Of a stretch of DNA of 64,000 bases, positions 8,780 to 17,997 are shown piece after piece. A program made the position numbers and the translations under genes. Source of the DNA: Arthrobacter sp. GMC3 (GTDB lineage: Bacteria > Actinomycetota > Actinomycetes > Actinomycetales > Micrococcaceae); the NCBI RefSeq assembly GCF_002929305.1, contig NZ_PJIO01000006.1, positions 62,001 to 126,000 on the forward strand, read 5' to 3'. The notes under the pieces are model-generated. The model searched no databases and was not told where the DNA came from. It saw only the letters and a list, made by a program, of their open reading frames with translations. How positions within the stretch are numbered: position 1 is the stretch's first letter; each line of letters opens with the position of its first letter.

Positions 8780-10165
8780 ATGTCCGAGTTGTTGTCTGCA
8801 ATGCAGACCCGACCGTTGATCCGCCAGGCCGCCCACGAGAACTTGTGGCTGCACTTTTCCCCGCAACCTCAGGATTCGGCAGATCTGCCAATGATAGTGC
8901 GGGGGGAAGGTGCCTACGTTTTTGATGACACTGGAAAGCGTTACCTCGACGGCCTGGCCGGACTATTCACCGTTCAGGTGGGCCATGGCCGGAAGGACCT
9001 TGCCGAGGCTGCCGCACGCCAGTCAGAACAGCTTTCCTACTTTCCCCTGTGGTCCTACGCCAACGAGCCCGCTGCCGAGCTAGCCGGACGCCTGGCCAGC
9101 CTTGCCCCCGGTGACCTGAACCGCGTCTTCTTCACCAACAGCGGCAGCGAAGCCGTTGAGTCCGCTTGGAAGCTGGCCAAGCAATACTTCAAGATCAAGG
9201 GCAAACCGGGCAAGCACAAGGCGATTTCCCGTACCACCGCCTACCACGGCACCACCCACGGCGCTCTGTCTATCACGGGCATCCCAGAGCTCAAGCAAGA
9301 TTTTGAACCACTTGTTCCCTCCACGTTCAGGGTTCCCAACACCAACATCTACCGGGCCGAACAGCACGGCGAGGATCCTGTCGCCTTTGGGCTCTGGGCC
9401 GCCAATCAGATCGAACGGGTCATCTTGGAGGAAGGACCGGACACTGTTGCTGCGGTGTTCCTGGAACCCGTTCAAAATGCCGGCGGCTGCATTCCGCCGC
9501 CCCCCGGGTACTTCCAGAGGGTGCGTGAAATCTGCGACGAGTACGACGTTCTGCTGGTGAGCGACGAGGTCATCTGCGCGTTCGGCCGGCTCGGCACCTA
9601 CTTTGGTGCCGAACGCTACGACTACGTCCCCGACATGATCACCTGCGCCAAGGGCCTGACCAGCGGCTACTCCCCCATGGGCGCCCTGATCGCCTCGGAC
9701 AAACTCTACGAACCCTTCGCCGACGGTAGCAACGTCTTTGGCCACGGCTACACGTTCGGCGGTCACCCGGTCTCAGCCGCCGTCGCCCTCGCCAACCTTG
9801 ACATCTTTGAGCGCGAGAACCTCAACGGCCACGTCCAAGCCAACGAGGCCGCCTTCCTGGCAACGCTTTCCAAGCTGAAAGATCTGCCCATTGTGGGCGA
9901 CGTCCGCGGAGCCGGTTACTTCTACGGGCTAGAACTTGTCAAAGACAAGGCCACCAAGGAGACCTTCAGCGAAGAAGAATGCCAACGGGTACTGAAGGGC
10001 TTCCTGTCCAAGGAACTGTTCAACAATGGCCTGTACTGCCGGGCCGATGACCGCGGCGACCCCGTCATTCAGCTCTCCCCGCCACTGATCATCGGCCAGC
10101 CAGAATTTGACGAGATTGAATCCATCCTCCGCACCACCCTGACCCAGGCACAGGAACTGCTCTAG
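8780..10165 (+). CDS. class III pyridoxal-phosphate aminotransferase, putrescine/omega-amino acid--pyruvate type
   Basis: A 461-residue fold-type I transaminase. I start at ATG 8780 because AAGGAG (8768-8773) precedes it. PLP ligands are visible: SDEV with Asp262, and the Schiff-base lysine Lys291 in CAKGLTSGYSPMG; the FTNSGSEAVESA phosphate loop is near 118-130. The sequence resembles SpuC-type putrescine--pyruvate and beta-alanine/omega-amino acid--pyruvate transaminases. It sits directly before a polyamine-type ABC transporter, so conversion of putrescine to 4-aminobutanal (or a related diamine reaction) is likely. The precise amine is inferred from context. Confidence 0.85.
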   Translation: MSELLSAMQTRPLIRQAAHENLWLHFSPQPQDSADLPMIVRGEGAYVFDDTGKRYLDGLAGLFTVQVGHGRKDLAEAAARQSEQLSYFPLWSYANEPAAELAGRLASLAPGDLNRVFFTNSGSEAVESAWKLAKQYFKIKGKPGKHKAISRTTAYHGTTHGALSITGIPELKQDFEPLVPSTFRVPNTNIYRAEQHGEDPVAFGLWAANQIERVILEEGPDTVAAVFLEPVQNAGGCIPPPPGYFQRVREICDEYDVLLVSDEVICAFGRLGTYFGAERYDYVPDMITCAKGLTSGYSPMGALIASDKLYEPFADGSNVFGHGYTFGGHPVSAAVALANLDIFERENLNGHVQANEAAFLATLSKLKDLPIVGDVRGAGYFYGLELVKDKATKETFSEEECQRVLKGFLSKELFNNGLYCRADDRGDPVIQLSPPLIIGQPEFDEIESILRTTLTQAQELL

Positions 10166-10252
10166 GCAGGTCTCACGCACCGTTGCGAGTCGTGCCCGAA
10201 CCATTGCGTCACCAGCGATTCAATCCACCCACAGCAAGTAGAGGGAAGTACA

Positions 10253-11389
10253 GTGACCCAGAATTCGACTCTTAGCCCCATAGTGGGCAACGACAGTCTC
10301 AGCCACGACAGCGGATCTGTACAGATCCGCGGGGTTGTAAAACGGTACGGAACATCGCCCGCTGTGGCGGGCATAGATCTTCAAGTTCGCTCCGGCGAGT
10401 TTCTTTCCCTGCTGGGCCCGTCGGGTTGTGGCAAAACAACGCTACTGCGCATGATTGCCGGTTTCGAGGAACCCGACGAGGGCGACATTCTTCTGGCCGG
10501 TTCCTCCGTGGTGGGCGTTGCACCGAACAAACGCCCCGTCAACACGGTGTTTCAGGCCTATGCCCTATTCCCGCACATGACCGTTGCTGAAAATGTTGCC
10601 TACGGTTTGCGGCAAAAGCGCACGCCTAAGGCGGAGATCGCCGCCCGGGTCTCGGAGGCACTGGAACTAGTGCAAATGTCATCATTTGCCACCCGGAACC
10701 CGCGCATGCTTTCCGGTGGCCAGCAGCAGCGGGTGGCGTTGGCCCGGGCCATCATCAACCGTCCCAAAGTACTTCTACTCGATGAGCCCATGTCTGCCTT
10801 GGACAGAAAGCTTCGCGAGGAAATGCAGCTTGAACTCAAAGTACTCCAGCGGCAACTCGGGATCACGTTCATCTTCGTCACCCATGACCAGGCCGAGGCC
10901 ATGTCCATGAGTGACCGGATAGTGGTGATGCTGGATGGGAAGATCCAGCAGGTTGGCACGGCGGAGGAAATCTACACCAACCCGGCTACATCCTTCGTAG
11001 CCGGGTTCATCGGCAAACAGAACTTTATTTCCGGAACCCTTGGCGCCAATGGCAGGGTGGAAACCCAAGATGGCACATTTGTCTGCGCTGGCAAGAGTGA
11101 GGCTGCGGCGGGGGCACCCGTCTTGGCCGCTATCCGGGCCGAGTCCATCCACGTTCACACCCAAGAACCCACCATTGAGCCAAACGTAGTGGCTGGAACC
11201 ATGGGTGTGGTGTCCTTCCTGGGCGATGTCATCCAATACCAAATCACCACCGGATCCGGCCAAGAATTGCTTGCCCGGATGACGCCAACTCATGGCGTTT
11301 TGCCTGCCGCCGGCGAAAAGGTCTGGCTCAGTTGGGCTCCCGAGCACGCGCAAATCTTCCCGAATCCTGCTCCCCGCACGGGGGCTTGA
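10253..11389 (+). CDS. potA: polyamine-type ABC transporter ATPase (PotA-like)
   Basis: A 378-residue ATPase with Walker [10 protein letters not shown] (residues 55-63), signature [14 protein letters not shown], Walker [12 protein letters not shown] and a C-terminal TOBE domain (from about residue 280), as in PotA/PotG. Start GTG 10253 has AGAGGGA upstream. It is followed after one base by the binding-protein gene, then by two permease genes with 4-nt overlaps, a standard potABCD order. It energises import of a polyamine or similar cation; other CUT2/FbpC-like substrates cannot be excluded from the ATPase alone. Confidence 0.9.
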   Translation: MTQNSTLSPIVGNDSLSHDSGSVQIRGVVKRYGTSPAVAGIDLQVRSGEFLSLLGPSGCGKTTLLRMIAGFEEPDEGDILLAGSSVVGVAPNKRPVNTVFQAYALFPHMTVAENVAYGLRQKRTPKAEIAARVSEALELVQMSSFATRNPRMLSGGQQQRVALARAIINRPKVLLLDEPMSALDRKLREEMQLELKVLQRQLGITFIFVTHDQAEAMSMSDRIVVMLDGKIQQVGTAEEIYTNPATSFVAGFIGKQNFISGTLGANGRVETQDGTFVCAGKSEAAAGAPVLAAIRAESIHVHTQEPTIEPNVVAGTMGVVSFLGDVIQYQITTGSGQELLARMTPTHGVLPAAGEKVWLSWAPEHAQIFPNPAPRTGA

Positions 11390-11390
11390 T

Positions 11391-12557
11391 ATGGGCGAGC
11401 AGTCAACCATGAAAGTTTTGGCACCTCAGGCGGCCATCCCCAAGATCAGCCGCCGAGCCATGTTGGTCGGCTTCGCCGTCATTGGCGCATCCTTGGCCTT
11501 GAGTGGTTGCTCCAACCAGAAAGGCTTTGCAGCCTCCGCCTTGCCCAACGGCGAACTGGGGCGCCAGCTGAACGTGTACTCGTGGGGTGACTATGAGGAT
11601 CCCGCGAACATTTCCGATTTCCAGGACTCCAGCGATGTTCGCGTACAGCTGGACAGCTTCGGCTCCAATGAAGAACTCATCGCCAAGCTGGCTGCAACCC
11701 GTGGCACCAGCGGCTACGACGTGGTGGTGCCAACCGGGCTGTACATACCCCAAATGGTAGCCAACGGGCTGCTGCAACCACTAGACCACAGCCGAATCCC
11801 CAACATGGCCAACCTCGATCCCACCTACACGAACCAAGTCTGGGACCCGGGCAACCAACACTCAATCCCGAAGGCGTGGGGCACCACGGGGTACGTCTAC
11901 GACACCACGGTCATCAAGGATGAGCTTTCCTCGTGGCAAGACTTCCTGACAGCCGCCGAAACCACCGCCAGCGGCAAGACAGCGGTACTGGAAGACGCGT
12001 GGGAAGTTGTCGCCATCTACTTGGCCGCACACAACATTGACATGAACTCCATGGACGCCACTGCCCTGGATGCCGCCGAGGAGTACCTGGTGGGCACTCT
12101 TGCGAAAAGCATTCGGGCGTTCAATTCAAATGTGGTCACCTCTGGCATCCCGCAGGGCACCTTTGCCCTGATGCAGTCGTTCAATGGCGATGCCCGCCAG
12201 GGCATGCTGGCGGCCTCGGATCCGGAACGGTGGAAGTTCGTCTTCCCCACTCCTACCGCAAATTTGTGGATGGATAACTGGTCACTGGCCACGGGCGCCC
12301 AACACCCGGACGCCGCCTACGCGTTCATCAATCACATGATGACCCCGGAAGCCGCACTTCGCGAGGTGGAGTACATCGGCTACCACACCGGCATCAAGGA
12401 CTTGAAGGAGGCGGCGTTGGCTGATGACATGGAGCTGCCCGACCTCGTCTTCCCGTCCCAAGAGGTCCTGGACCGACTAAAAACAGCTGTGCTCAATGAT
12501 GGGCAGGAACGCCGGGTTGAGATTCTGAACCGCATGCAAGCGAAGGCAGGGGCATGA
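11391..12557 (+). CDS. potD: periplasmic-type polyamine-binding lipoprotein (PotD-like), probable Tat substrate
   Basis: A 388-residue binding protein when started at ATG 11391, one base after the potA stop; ATG 11409 is an alternative. The leader has a twin-arginine pair in ISRRAML (Arg21-Arg22) followed by a lipobox LSGC (Cys40), so export by Tat and lipid anchoring are likely. The NVYSWGDYEDP segment right after the leader is typical of PotD/PotF spermidine/putrescine receptors. The ATGA overlap with the next permease gene shows it is part of the transporter operon. Confidence 0.87.
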   Translation: MGEQSTMKVLAPQAAIPKISRRAMLVGFAVIGASLALSGCSNQKGFAASALPNGELGRQLNVYSWGDYEDPANISDFQDSSDVRVQLDSFGSNEELIAKLAATRGTSGYDVVVPTGLYIPQMVANGLLQPLDHSRIPNMANLDPTYTNQVWDPGNQHSIPKAWGTTGYVYDTTVIKDELSSWQDFLTAAETTASGKTAVLEDAWEVVAIYLAAHNIDMNSMDATALDAAEEYLVGTLAKSIRAFNSNVVTSGIPQGTFALMQSFNGDARQGMLAASDPERWKFVFPTPTANLWMDNWSLATGAQHPDAAYAFINHMMTPEAALREVEYIGYHTGIKDLKEAALADDMELPDLVFPSQEVLDRLKTAVLNDGQERRVEILNRMQAKAGA

Positions 12558-13459
12558 GGAAATTTTCACGACGGGGCGCCAGCGTCGCCGCACTGTCATT
12601 TCCCACGTGGGCGTATCTGGTGTTCTTCTTCATCATCCCGGTAGGCCTGGTGCTCTGGTACAGCTTTGGCTACAAACCTGATTTGTTCACGGCCCATTCC
12701 AACAGCACCCTCTCTTTTGACAGGTACGTTGAGGCCATGGACCCCACCTTCTTGTCCACGTTTATTAACACCTTGCAGATTGCCGGGTTGGGGACGCTGA
12801 TCTGCCTGCTAGTAGGCATTCCGTTCGCCTACTGGATGGCGGTGAAGGTTCCCTCCAAATGGCGCGGCCTGCTGGTAGCCCTGGTCCTTGTCCCCTTTTG
12901 GACCAACTTCCTGGTACGCACCTTAGGCTGGCAGATTGTCCTGGCCCCCGAAGGATTCGTCTCCGATGCCCTGCAAAATTTGGGCATCTTGAATGGGCCC
13001 ATTGAAATTCTTTACACCCGGGCGGCCGTTCAATTGGGCGTGGTCTACAACTACCTGCCCCTGATGATTCTGCCCTTGTTTGTCTCACTGGATCGGGCCG
13101 GGGTCAGCCTACGCGAGGCCAGCCGCGATCTGGGGGCCAACCGCTGGCGGACCATGTTTGAGGTGACCCTTCCACTGGCCGCTCCCGGCATCATCTCCGG
13201 CGCCTTGCTGGTGTTCATCCCCTTGATGGGTGACTACATTACGGCGTCAGTGCTGGGCGGCGCCCAAGGCAACATGGTGGGCCAGCTTGTTGCCAACCAG
13301 TTCAACTCAGCCCAGAACTGGGCGTTGGGGTCCGCCATGGCGGTGATGCTGATGGTTTTCATCTTGCTCACTGTGGTCATTGTTGGCGCCATCTACCTGA
13401 TCATCCGTGCCATCTTGCGCTTCAACCGCAGGGTGCTCATCGAGGAGCCCGCATCATGA
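12554..13459 (+). CDS. potB: polyamine ABC transporter permease (PotB-like)
   Basis: A 301-residue membrane protein with six hydrophobic helices. The N-terminus (PTWAYLVFFFIIPVGLVLWYSF) and the EASRDLGANRWRTMFEVTLP coupling loop near residue 186 are typical of PotB/PotH permeases. It overlaps the binding-protein gene and the next permease gene by 4 nt each. It forms the channel together with PotC-like 13456-14379. Confidence 0.9.
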   Translation: MRKFSRRGASVAALSFPTWAYLVFFFIIPVGLVLWYSFGYKPDLFTAHSNSTLSFDRYVEAMDPTFLSTFINTLQIAGLGTLICLLVGIPFAYWMAVKVPSKWRGLLVALVLVPFWTNFLVRTLGWQIVLAPEGFVSDALQNLGILNGPIEILYTRAAVQLGVVYNYLPLMILPLFVSLDRAGVSLREASRDLGANRWRTMFEVTLPLAAPGIISGALLVFIPLMGDYITASVLGGAQGNMVGQLVANQFNSAQNWALGSAMAVMLMVFILLTVVIVGAIYLIIRAILRFNRRVLIEEPAS

Positions 13460-14379
13460 GCACTACCGTCCTGAGCGACCCAGCCGAAGAGGAAACCGCC
13501 ACACCGGCAAGAGTTGCCTCCATCAGGCACAAAAAGCGTCGGGATCCTGTGTCCGCGGCCATGACCGTGTTTGGGATCCTGGTGTTTTGTTTCCTGTTCC
13601 TGCCCATTCTGGTGATCTTCATTTATTCCTTCAATACCGGACGCCTCCTGGCCGCCTGGGAAGGCTTCGGCTTCAACGCTTACATCAATGCGGCGGGCAA
13701 CCAGGTGATCCGCGGCTCGGTTCTTACCTCGCTTCAGGCGGCGTTCGGAACGGCCATACTATCCACCATTTTGGGCACTTTGGGCGGACTTGCGCTGGCA
13801 CGGGCCAAGCACAAGGCAAAATGGGCCACCATTCTTACCGGATTACTGGCCCTGACGCTTGTGACCCCGGAAATTGTCGATGCTATCTCCATCCTTCCCT
13901 GGTTTGTCAGCCTGGGTACCGATTTTGGTATCACACCGATCAATAACGGCATGGTCCGGTTGGTGGTTGCCCACACTGTCATGTCGATCGCCGTCGTCAC
14001 GTTCATTGTGAGGGCCCGCATGCAGGGCACCGATATGGCGCTGGAGGAAGCTGCCGCGGATCTGTACGCGAGCCCGTGGAACAGGTTTTTCCAGATCACC
14101 CTTCCCATCGCGGCCCCCGGCATCTTGGCTGGCGCTCTCATGTCCTTCACGCTGAGCTTGGACAACACCATTGTTTCCAGCTTTGTGCAGGTTCCGGGCA
14201 ACACGCCCTGGCCGGTCTATATCTTTAGCGCCTTGAAAGTCTCACTGCGACCGGAAATTGCCGCCGTCTCCGCGATCATGCTGCTACTGACACTGGTGGC
14301 CCTGGCCGTGGTGGCACTAGTCCTGCGCCGCATGGGTGAGAGTTCTACAGACATCGCCAAGACCATCGCTGGGGCGTAG
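13456..14379 (+). CDS. potC: polyamine ABC transporter permease (PotC-like)
   Basis: A 307-residue permease with a charged cytoplasmic N-terminus of about 30 residues and six membrane helices. The PILVIFIYSFNTGR segment and the EEAAADLYASPWNRFFQITLP coupling loop are PotC/PotI-like. It is the last gene of the transporter operon and is followed by a strong terminator at 14401. Confidence 0.9.
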   Translation: MSTTVLSDPAEEETATPARVASIRHKKRRDPVSAAMTVFGILVFCFLFLPILVIFIYSFNTGRLLAAWEGFGFNAYINAAGNQVIRGSVLTSLQAAFGTAILSTILGTLGGLALARAKHKAKWATILTGLLALTLVTPEIVDAISILPWFVSLGTDFGITPINNGMVRLVVAHTVMSIAVVTFIVRARMQGTDMALEEAAADLYASPWNRFFQITLPIAAPGILAGALMSFTLSLDNTIVSSFVQVPGNTPWPVYIFSALKVSLRPEIAAVSAIMLLLTLVALAVVALVLRRMGESSTDIAKTIAGA

Positions 14380-14400
14380 CCCACAAAGCCCCAGCACGAC

Positions 14401-14445
14401 GGCGGCCCCCACCTTTGATGAAAAGGTGGGGGCCGCCGGTTTTTG
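14401..14445 (+). terminator. strong intrinsic terminator after potC
   Basis: A perfect 16-bp GC-rich stem (14401-14416 with 14422-14437, 5-nt loop) is followed within two bases by a run of five T. It ends the potABCD transcript and, read from the other side, also lies just past the end of the minus-strand Lrp-type regulator. Confidence 0.9.
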
Positions 14446-14450
14446 TGTCT

Positions 14451-14921
14451 CTAGCGGGTACCCCAGTCGTAGCGCTGCTTGTGAAGCTTCAGGTACATAA
14501 ACGTCTCGGTGGAGGCAACAGCGGGCAGCTCCCGCATCCGGCCCAGCAGCTTCAATAGGTGGGCATCGTCTTCGCACACCACCTCCACCAGGAGGTCGTG
14601 CTGGCCGGCCGTGAGCACAATGTAGCTGACCTCCGGGTAGGACTCAAGCGCTTGTGCAACCGTCTCAAGCTGGCCCTGAACCTTGACACCGATCATTGCC
14701 TGGCGGGTAAACCCCAGCCGAAGCGGGTCCGTGACGGCAACAATCTCCAGCAATTTGCTGTCGATCAGTCGTTTCATGCGCTGGCGAACGGCAGCGTCGG
14801 AGAGGCCCACCGATTCGGCAATGGCCGCATAGGAACGGCGCCCATCCTCTTGGAGCTGCTCAATGATCCGTTTGGAGATGTCATCCAGTTCGGCCTGATT
14901 CTGTTCCGGGTGCGCGCTCAC
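14451..14921 (-). CDS. Lrp/AsnC-family transcriptional regulator
   Basis: A 156-residue regulator. The start is the GTG at 14919-14921, which has AGGAGGAG 7 nt upstream; longer readings have no ribosome site and non-protein-like sequence. The AsnC helix-turn-helix is at about residues 12-60 (ELDDISKRIIEQLQEDGRRS, then SVGLSDAAVRQRMKRLID), and the C-terminal ligand-binding RAM domain follows (QHDLLVEVVCED). Its place between the polyamine transporter and the oxidative genes suggests it senses an amino acid or amine of this pathway. Target genes are not provable here. Confidence 0.9.
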   Translation of the reverse strand: MSAHPEQNQAELDDISKRIIEQLQEDGRRSYAAIAESVGLSDAAVRQRMKRLIDSKLLEIVAVTDPLRLGFTRQAMIGVKVQGQLETVAQALESYPEVSYIVLTAGQHDLLVEVVCEDDAHLLKLLGRMRELPAVASTETFMYLKLHKQRYDWGTR

Positions 14922-15022
14922 TGGGATACTCCTCCTGCGTCTGAAAATGCTGTTGTTCGGGCAAATCCACCCTACCGCCCCACCGCGGTGTTCCCGCGAC
15001 GGGTGCACCGTTTTGAGACTCC

Positions 15023-16390
15023 CTATGCCTTGCCGCTGATCCAATCCGCGGCATGAGCTATGGGGTGGGTGGTGGTTCTGTGGCCGGATTCGGCACGGTC
15101 GGCGGCGTTGTAGGTGGCATATAGGCCCTTCACGGCGAGCCAACGCAGCGGCTCCACCTCCCAGGGTCGTACGTGCCGGCCCACCCAAGGCAAGGCGGTG
15201 AGTTCGGTGGAGCGGCCCAGGATGAGATCGGCCAGGGTGCGGCCGGCCAGATTTGTGGTGGCCACGCCGGTGCCAACATAACCGCCCGCCCAGCCCACGC
15301 CGTCGTCACTCAACCCAACGGTTGCGTGCCAGTCGCGGGGTACCCCAAGTACGCCCGACCAGGTGTGGTCGATGCCGATGCCTTCCACGGCAGGTAGGAG
15401 CTTGGTGAGAGTTTCGCGCAGTTGGCGGACAGTCTTCTCCGGCGTATGACCGTCGACGTCGGTGCGGGAACCAAACTTGTACGGCTCGCCTCGGCCGCCA
15501 ATGGCGATCCGGCCGTCCGCGGTGCGTTGGGCGTAAATGTATGCGTGGGCCATATCCGCCAGAGTTTCAGAGCCCTGCCACCCGATTTCCGCCCACTGCT
15601 CCGGCGTCAAAGGTGCTGTGGCGATCATGGACGAGTTCAGCGGGAGCCAGGTTCGTCTCTGGCCAGCCAAACCGGCGGTGAAACCTTCCGTAGCCCGGAT
15701 AACGTAGCGCGCTTTCACTGTTCCACGAGTCGTGCGCACGGCGCCCGGAGAGATCTCCACGGCCGGGGTGTTTTCGTGGATGGTGACGCCCAGCGCCCGC
15801 ACTGTTGCGGCCAGTCCGCGCGCCAGTTTGGCGGGCTGGATGCGGGCACAGTGCGGGTGCCAGATGGCGCCCATGGCACCGGCGATTTTGATCCGCTCGG
15901 CCGTCTGGGCAACATCGAGGAGCTCGGTGTCCGCGTTGGGCCATTGGGCCTCCGACGCCGCCATTGCGTTGAGTCGTTGAAGTTGGGCGGCACCGGTGGC
16001 GACGTTCAGTTCCCCGCCCTTGACGATGTCGGCGTCGATTCCCTCGGCCGCGGCAACATCTATCACCTCTTGCACGGTGCGGTTCATGGCGTCCTGGAAA
16101 CGTACCACCGCCTCCCGCCCATGGGAACGCACATATCCATCGCGCCCTCCGGTGATGGTGTTGGTCAGCCAGCCACCGTTGCGTCCGGAGGCCCCATATC
16201 CGGCGAATTTCGCCTCACAGATGACAATCCGCAGACTGGGATCCGCCTTGGCCAGATAGTAGGCAGTCCAAAGCCCGGTGTAGCCGGCGCCCACGATACA
16301 AACGTCGGCGCCGGCGTCACCCTGGAGGGCGTCAACCGGTTGTGGAACCACGGTTCCGGCGTACCAAAACGACACCTGGCCGTTGATCAT
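15023..16390 (-). CDS. FAD-dependent oxidoreductase of the DAO family, PuuB-like
   Basis: A 455-residue flavoprotein with the dinucleotide-binding motif VGAGYTGLWTAYYLA near residue 35 and the GASGRNGG motif common to gamma-glutamylputrescine oxidase (PuuB) and related amine oxidases. ATG 16390 is preferred: it lies 7 nt after the stop of the aldehyde dehydrogenase gene; a TTG at 16408 is possible. Pairing with an aminoaldehyde dehydrogenase and a polyamine transporter supports oxidation of a primary or secondary amine to an aldehyde with H2O2 release. No glutamate-putrescine ligase (PuuA) is in the window, so the exact substrate is open. Confidence 0.82.
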   Translation of the reverse strand: MINGQVSFWYAGTVVPQPVDALQGDAGADVCIVGAGYTGLWTAYYLAKADPSLRIVICEAKFAGYGASGRNGGWLTNTITGGRDGYVRSHGREAVVRFQDAMNRTVQEVIDVAAAEGIDADIVKGGELNVATGAAQLQRLNAMAASEAQWPNADTELLDVAQTAERIKIAGAMGAIWHPHCARIQPAKLARGLAATVRALGVTIHENTPAVEISPGAVRTTRGTVKARYVIRATEGFTAGLAGQRRTWLPLNSSMIATAPLTPEQWAEIGWQGSETLADMAHAYIYAQRTADGRIAIGGRGEPYKFGSRTDVDGHTPEKTVRQLRETLTKLLPAVEGIGIDHTWSGVLGVPRDWHATVGLSDDGVGWAGGYVGTGVATTNLAGRTLADLILGRSTELTALPWVGRHVRPWEVEPLRWLAVKGLYATYNAADRAESGHRTTTHPIAHAADWISGKA

Positions 16391-16397
16391 TGTCGCC

Positions 16398-17837
16398 TCA
16401 GCGCTCAAGGTTCACCATGACGTGCTTGACGCGGGTGTACTCCTCCAACGCATACATGGAGAGGTCCTTGCCGTGGCCGGAGTGCTTGAATCCACCGTGG
16501 GGCAGCTCGGCGCTGATGGTCAGGTGGTCGTTGATCCACACTGCGCCGAAGTCCAATTGACGGCTCAGGTCCATGGCACGGGCAACGTCGCGGGTCCAAA
16601 CACTGGAGGAGAGCCCAAACGGTACATCGTTGGCCCATTCGACAGCCTGTTCCTCGGAGTCGAAGGACTGGACGGTGATGACGGGACCAAAAATCTCCTC
16701 CTGGACAGCCGCATCGCTCTGCGCCAAACCGGCCACCACTGTGGGCTCGTAGAAGAAGCCGTCACGATCAATGGTGTGACCACCGGTGAGTACCTTGGCG
16801 TGGGCGGGGAGGCTGTCAACGAAGGCAGCCACGCGTGCCAGCTGCCCTGCATTGTTCAACGGGCCCATGGCCGCGTTGTCCTCCGGCCCACCCACCGTGT
16901 AGCTGGCCACTTCCGCCGCCAAAGCCGCAGCGAACACGTCATGCACGGACTTCTCAACCAAAACCCGGGTGGCTGCGGTGCAGTCCTGGCCCGCATTGTA
17001 AAGTCCCGCCATGGCAATGATCTTGGCGGCCTTGGCAAGGTCAGCGTCGGCAAAAACCAGCACGGGAGCCTTGCCGCCAAGTTCCAGGTGGGTGCGCTTG
17101 AGGTCAAGGGCGGCCGACTTGGCGACCTCCATGCCGGCCCGCACACTGCCGGTGATGGAGACGAGCTCCGGTGTGGCATGTTCAACCACGGCGCGGCCGG
17201 TGTCACGATCACCTGTAACAACGTTGAACACGCCTGCCGGCAATACCTGCGCGGCAAGTTCGGCTAGCCGCAAGGTGGTCAGCGGTGTGGTGTCCGAGGG
17301 CTTGAGCACGATCGTGTTGCCGCCAGCGAGGGCGGGGCCAATCTTCCAGATCGCCATCATCAGCGGGTAGTTCCACGGGGTCACCTGGCCCACCACCCCG
17401 ATGGGTTCGCGGCGAATGAATGAGGTTCTATTGGGCACGTACTCGCCCGCGGCCGAGGCATCCATGGTGCGTGCGGCGCCGGCAAAGAAGCGCAGCTGAT
17501 CAACGCATGGAGGAATCTGCTCCTGCGCCACCATGGCCAGTGGCTGGCCGGTCTGGGCGCTTTCGAGTTCGGTGAACTCGTCGGCATGCTCTTGCAAAAG
17601 GTCGGCAAGTTTCAGGAGCGCATCCTGTCGTTCCGAGGGGGTGCTCCTCCCCCACCCGGGCGCTGCTGCTCGCGCCGCAGCGTAAGCGCGGTCGACGTCG
17701 TCGGCGTCGGCGATGGCCACCTGCGCGATCTCCTTGCCGGTGGAAGGGTTGATCACAGCCGATGAGCGTCCACTGCCGGCGGGTGCAAACTCGCCGTTGA
17801 TGAACAGTCCCGGGTTCTCATACATGGTAATCGTCAT
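16398..17837 (-). CDS. NAD(P)-dependent aldehyde dehydrogenase, gamma-aminobutyraldehyde type
   Basis: A 479-residue ALDH. ATG 17837 has GAGG 7 nt upstream. Catalytic residues are present: general base Glu252 in HLELGGKAP and nucleophile Cys286 in GQDCTAATR. The sequence is closest in style to PatD/YdcW-type 4-aminobutanal dehydrogenases (PWNYPLMMAIWKIGPALAGG). It is co-directional with the FAD oxidoreductase, and would oxidise the aminoaldehyde made by that enzyme or by the transaminase at 8780 to GABA or a similar omega-amino acid. Its leader contains an unusual hairpin and palindrome. Confidence 0.87.
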   Translation of the reverse strand: MTITMYENPGLFINGEFAPAGSGRSSAVINPSTGKEIAQVAIADADDVDRAYAAARAAAPGWGRSTPSERQDALLKLADLLQEHADEFTELESAQTGQPLAMVAQEQIPPCVDQLRFFAGAARTMDASAAGEYVPNRTSFIRREPIGVVGQVTPWNYPLMMAIWKIGPALAGGNTIVLKPSDTTPLTTLRLAELAAQVLPAGVFNVVTGDRDTGRAVVEHATPELVSITGSVRAGMEVAKSAALDLKRTHLELGGKAPVLVFADADLAKAAKIIAMAGLYNAGQDCTAATRVLVEKSVHDVFAAALAAEVASYTVGGPEDNAAMGPLNNAGQLARVAAFVDSLPAHAKVLTGGHTIDRDGFFYEPTVVAGLAQSDAAVQEEIFGPVITVQSFDSEEQAVEWANDVPFGLSSSVWTRDVARAMDLSRQLDFGAVWINDHLTISAELPHGGFKHSGHGKDLSMYALEEYTRVKHVMVNLER

Positions 17838-17902
17838 TGCTTGCCTCAAATTGTTTGGTTCTTTGTCGAGAAGAAACGCTCGAAAGTCATCGAAAAATAG
17901 AA

Positions 17903-17941
17903 GGCGGGCGTTCTGAATCCGTGGAATTCAGAACGCCCGCC
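17903..17941 (-). terminator. strong hairpin in the leader of the aldehyde dehydrogenase gene
   Basis: A perfect 16-bp stem (17903-17918 with 17926-17941, 7-nt loop). On the minus strand it is followed by a T-rich stretch (TTCTATTTTT). It may simply end the transcript of the transaminase gene at 17998, but a candidate promoter lies between that gene and the hairpin, so it could also act as an attenuator for the aldehyde dehydrogenase operon. Confidence 0.75.
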
Positions 17942-17966
17942 ACGAAAAACGAAGTATGCTACCGAG

Positions 17967-17992
17967 TTTACAACGAATATGGTCGTTGTAAA
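17967..17992 (-). promoter_or_regulatory. perfect palindrome overlapping a candidate promoter
   Basis: TTTACAACGA-N6-TCGTTGTAAA is a perfect inverted repeat with 10-bp arms. On the minus strand it itself contains TTTACA and, 16 bp further, TAAACT, which resemble -35 and -10 boxes directed at the aldehyde dehydrogenase gene. A regulator binding here would block that promoter. The protein that binds it is not identified; the Lrp-type or PucR-type regulators nearby are candidates. Confidence 0.55.
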
Positions 17993-17997
17993 GGGTT

